From Alteromonadales bacterium alter-6D02 (GTDB lineage: Bacteria > Pseudomonadota > Gammaproteobacteria > Enterobacterales > Psychrobiaceae): DNA of 64,000 nucleotides. The notes beneath the pieces were generated by a model. The model did not search any database and was not told the origin of the DNA. It was given only the letters and a program-made list of their open reading frames with translations. This document shows, one piece after another, positions 62,733-64,000 of the stretch. The position numbers were made by a program, and so were the translations under genes. The first letter of the stretch is position 1. The number at the start of each line of letters is the position of its first letter. The stretch lies in NCBI GenBank assembly GCA_002835545.1, contig PIZK01000002.1:1-64000 (forward strand), given 5' to 3'.

Positions 62733-64000
62733 ATGAAGTTAACTCCGCTCTCTTTAGCTGTTGCTGTTTCCTGTTCTGTTTCTTCTTTCTTAGTTAACTC
62801 TACTGCACTTGCTGAACAACGCTCGGTTGATACGCAAGATTCGATGAAAAATATTGAAGTGATCACTGTTACGGCGCCAAAATTATCACAAACTGGCAAC
62901 GCTTTAGCGGAGGGTAATTTGGTTCAGCCTGATGTGGCAGATTGGCTTAAAACAGTGCCCGGCGCCAATATTAATAAGAATGGCCCTGTCACTGGGATTG
63001 CACAATATCGCGGCCTGTTTGGCGATCGCGTTGCCAAACGTATTGGTGGCCATCAAATCGTTGGTGCTGGCCCTAATGCGATGGATGCACCACTGACTTA
63101 TATTAATCCGATGATGATTGAGTCTGTGTCGGTTTATCGAGGCATAGCCCCTGTGAGCAGTGGTATTGATAGTTTAGGGGGGGCTGTTGAAGTGAAACTA
63201 AAGCGCGCTCATGTGACTAATGATTTTGATTTGTCCGGTGACTTTGCGACCAGCTTTAATAGCAACAATGATGGCTCAACGTTAGCGGCGAGTGTCAACG
63301 TAAGCGATAATAATATTGGGTTAATGGCCTATATTAGTGAGCAACAAGGTGATAACTACCAAGATGGCGATGATCTAACGATAAAATCTAGTGACTATGA
63401 TAAACGTCAGAACGGCATTGATTTACGTACTGAACAAGGTGATGTGGTACTTGGCGCAACTTGGCATCAAACTAAAACCTTAAATTCAGGGACTGTAGCT
63501 TTGCCAATGGATATCGATTATATCGATTCTGATCGCTTCAATCACGATGGTGAGTGGCAAGGACAAGAGTGGTTAGTTAAATGGCAACTGGGTTATCAAG
63601 ATGCAACTCACGGCATGGATAATTTTAGCCAGCGCACCAACATGATGTCTGCAATGCATCGTTACAACACTGCTGAAGCGACAACCTCGAATTATAAAGT
63701 CGAGTTATCAAATCAAGCATGGTTATTTGGTATTGAGGGGTTTTCTGCCGAACATGATTCGGTAATTACTAACCCAAATAATGCGATGTTTAAAGTGGTT
63801 AACTTTAATCAGGTTGAAAATCAGCGCCATTCGTTATTTGCACAGTGGTCTCCAGTGGTTGGTAAGAACAGTTATCGTGTAGGCTTACGTGTTAAGCAAA
63901 ACTATGCTGATGCCGCAGAGGTCATGAGCTCGATGGCGATGATGAACCCGAATGTTAAAGCACTGCAAGATGAGTTTAATGCTAACGATCGCTCGGTTGA
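62733..64000 (+). CDS. TonB-dependent receptor, 5' part (OprC/NosA-like plug)
   Basis: An open frame starts at ATG 62733 and runs off the window, so only about 422 residues are visible. It has a signal peptide (about 1-33, ending STALA-E), a TonB-box-like EVITVTAP, and a plug domain. GIAQYRGLFGDR and MDAPLTYINPMMIESVSVYRG...SSGIDSLGGAVEVKL match the pattern PNxMDxPLxYIxPxxIExVxVxxGxxPVSxGxDSxGG of copper-type OprC/NosA receptors. Barrel strands follow. The ligand might be a metal such as copper; that is a tentative inference from the plug motif. ATAGGGATA lies upstream of the start. Confidence 0.88.
   Translation, partial: MKLTPLSLAVAVSCSVSSFLVNSTALAEQRSVDTQDSMKNIEVITVTAPKLSQTGNALAEGNLVQPDVADWLKTVPGANINKNGPVTGIAQYRGLFGDRVAKRIGGHQIVGAGPNAMDAPLTYINPMMIESVSVYRGIAPVSSGIDSLGGAVEVKLKRAHVTNDFDLSGDFATSFNSNNDGSTLAASVNVSDNNIGLMAYISEQQGDNYQDGDDLTIKSSDYDKRQNGIDLRTEQGDVVLGATWHQTKTLNSGTVALPMDIDYIDSDRFNHDGEWQGQEWLVKWQLGYQDATHGMDNFSQRTNMMSAMHRYNTAEATTSNYKVELSNQAWLFGIEGFSAEHDSVITNPNNAMFKVVNFNQVENQRHSLFAQWSPVVGKNSYRVGLRVKQNYADAAEVMSSMAMMNPNVKALQDEFNANDRSV

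Noticed and set aside
1-64000. CRISPR arrays, insertion sequences, prophage genes, tRNA or rRNA genes
   Set aside because: No regularly spaced direct repeats, transposase or integrase motifs, cloverleaf or rRNA sequence were recognised by eye; a short tRNA could still have been missed without a folding search.

Overview
The window is a low-GC (roughly 40 %) piece of a marine gammaproteobacterial chromosome. Gene content and order point to the Alteromonadales, probably Colwellia/Thalassotalea-like; this placement is an inference from gene families, not from a marker gene. Supporting signs are a LacI-type NagR regulon with nagX, a TonB-dependent receptor and a BadF-type nagK; SapC and tryptophan-halogenase genes beside a TonB-dependent receptor; class I cyaA near hemCDXY; lexA-sulA divergent from plsB; and ubiC-ubiA beside a fliL paralogue. 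I saw no rRNA, tRNA, IS element, prophage or CRISPR array.

Layout. (1) 218-8943: an eight-gene, tightly packed operon for an envelope-spanning machine. It encodes a small periplasmic protein, a 1506-residue TPR protein, a TPR lipoprotein, a 101-residue exported protein, a TolQ/ExbB channel protein, two ExbD/TolR proteins and a TonB-like protein with an AgmX/PglI-type C-terminus. The arrangement resembles the ancestral core of the Myxococcus gliding (Agl/Glt) apparatus. (2) 9027-24141: an N-acetylglucosamine/chitooligosaccharide locus with nagR, nagX, a TonB-dependent receptor, sapC, halogenase, sapC, hex, nagK, nagA and nagP, tied together by four near-identical palindromic NagR operators. 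(3) 24408-30833: a 2141-residue surface lipoprotein with thrombospondin type 3 calcium repeats, an internally duplicated module and C-terminal leucine-rich repeats. (4) 30981-36681: a CHASE-GGDEF cyclase, oxyR, a LysE exporter, an LRAT-like hydrolase, gcdH and a peroxiredoxin-like protein that lacks its catalytic cysteine.

(5) 36814-49383: cyaA and the hemC-hemD-hemX-hemY operon. They are separated by about 6 kb carrying a TPR protein, a glycosyltransferase, an asparagine-synthetase-like protein without the glutaminase cysteine, a polysaccharide deacetylase and a DUF2914 protein. (6) 49413-52934: a second GGDEF protein, a MATE exporter, a winged-helix regulator and a small orphan gene. (7) 52991-58970: the lexA-sulA operon with two tandem SOS boxes, plsB, ubiC-ubiA and a FliL-like protein. 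(8) 58976-64000: a GlpG-type rhomboid, a second polysaccharide deacetylase, a DinF-type MATE protein, a small membrane protein and the 5' part of another TonB-dependent receptor that runs off the window.

How parts work together. In the nag locus, the outer-membrane receptor imports chito-oligosaccharides or GlcNAc, the Hex lipoprotein trims them, NagP carries GlcNAc across the inner membrane, and NagK and NagA convert it to glucosamine-6-phosphate. The final deaminase gene is not in the window. The first operon should use proton flow through TolQ/ExbD proteins to move or load periplasmic and outer-membrane TPR partners; its cargo or output is unknown. Several start codons were moved to internal ATG or GTG codons where a Shine-Dalgarno sequence and family alignment support it (nagR, the receptor gene, nagP, hemC, hemD, norM, sulA, plsB, glpG, the second deacetylase and the peroxiredoxin-like gene).
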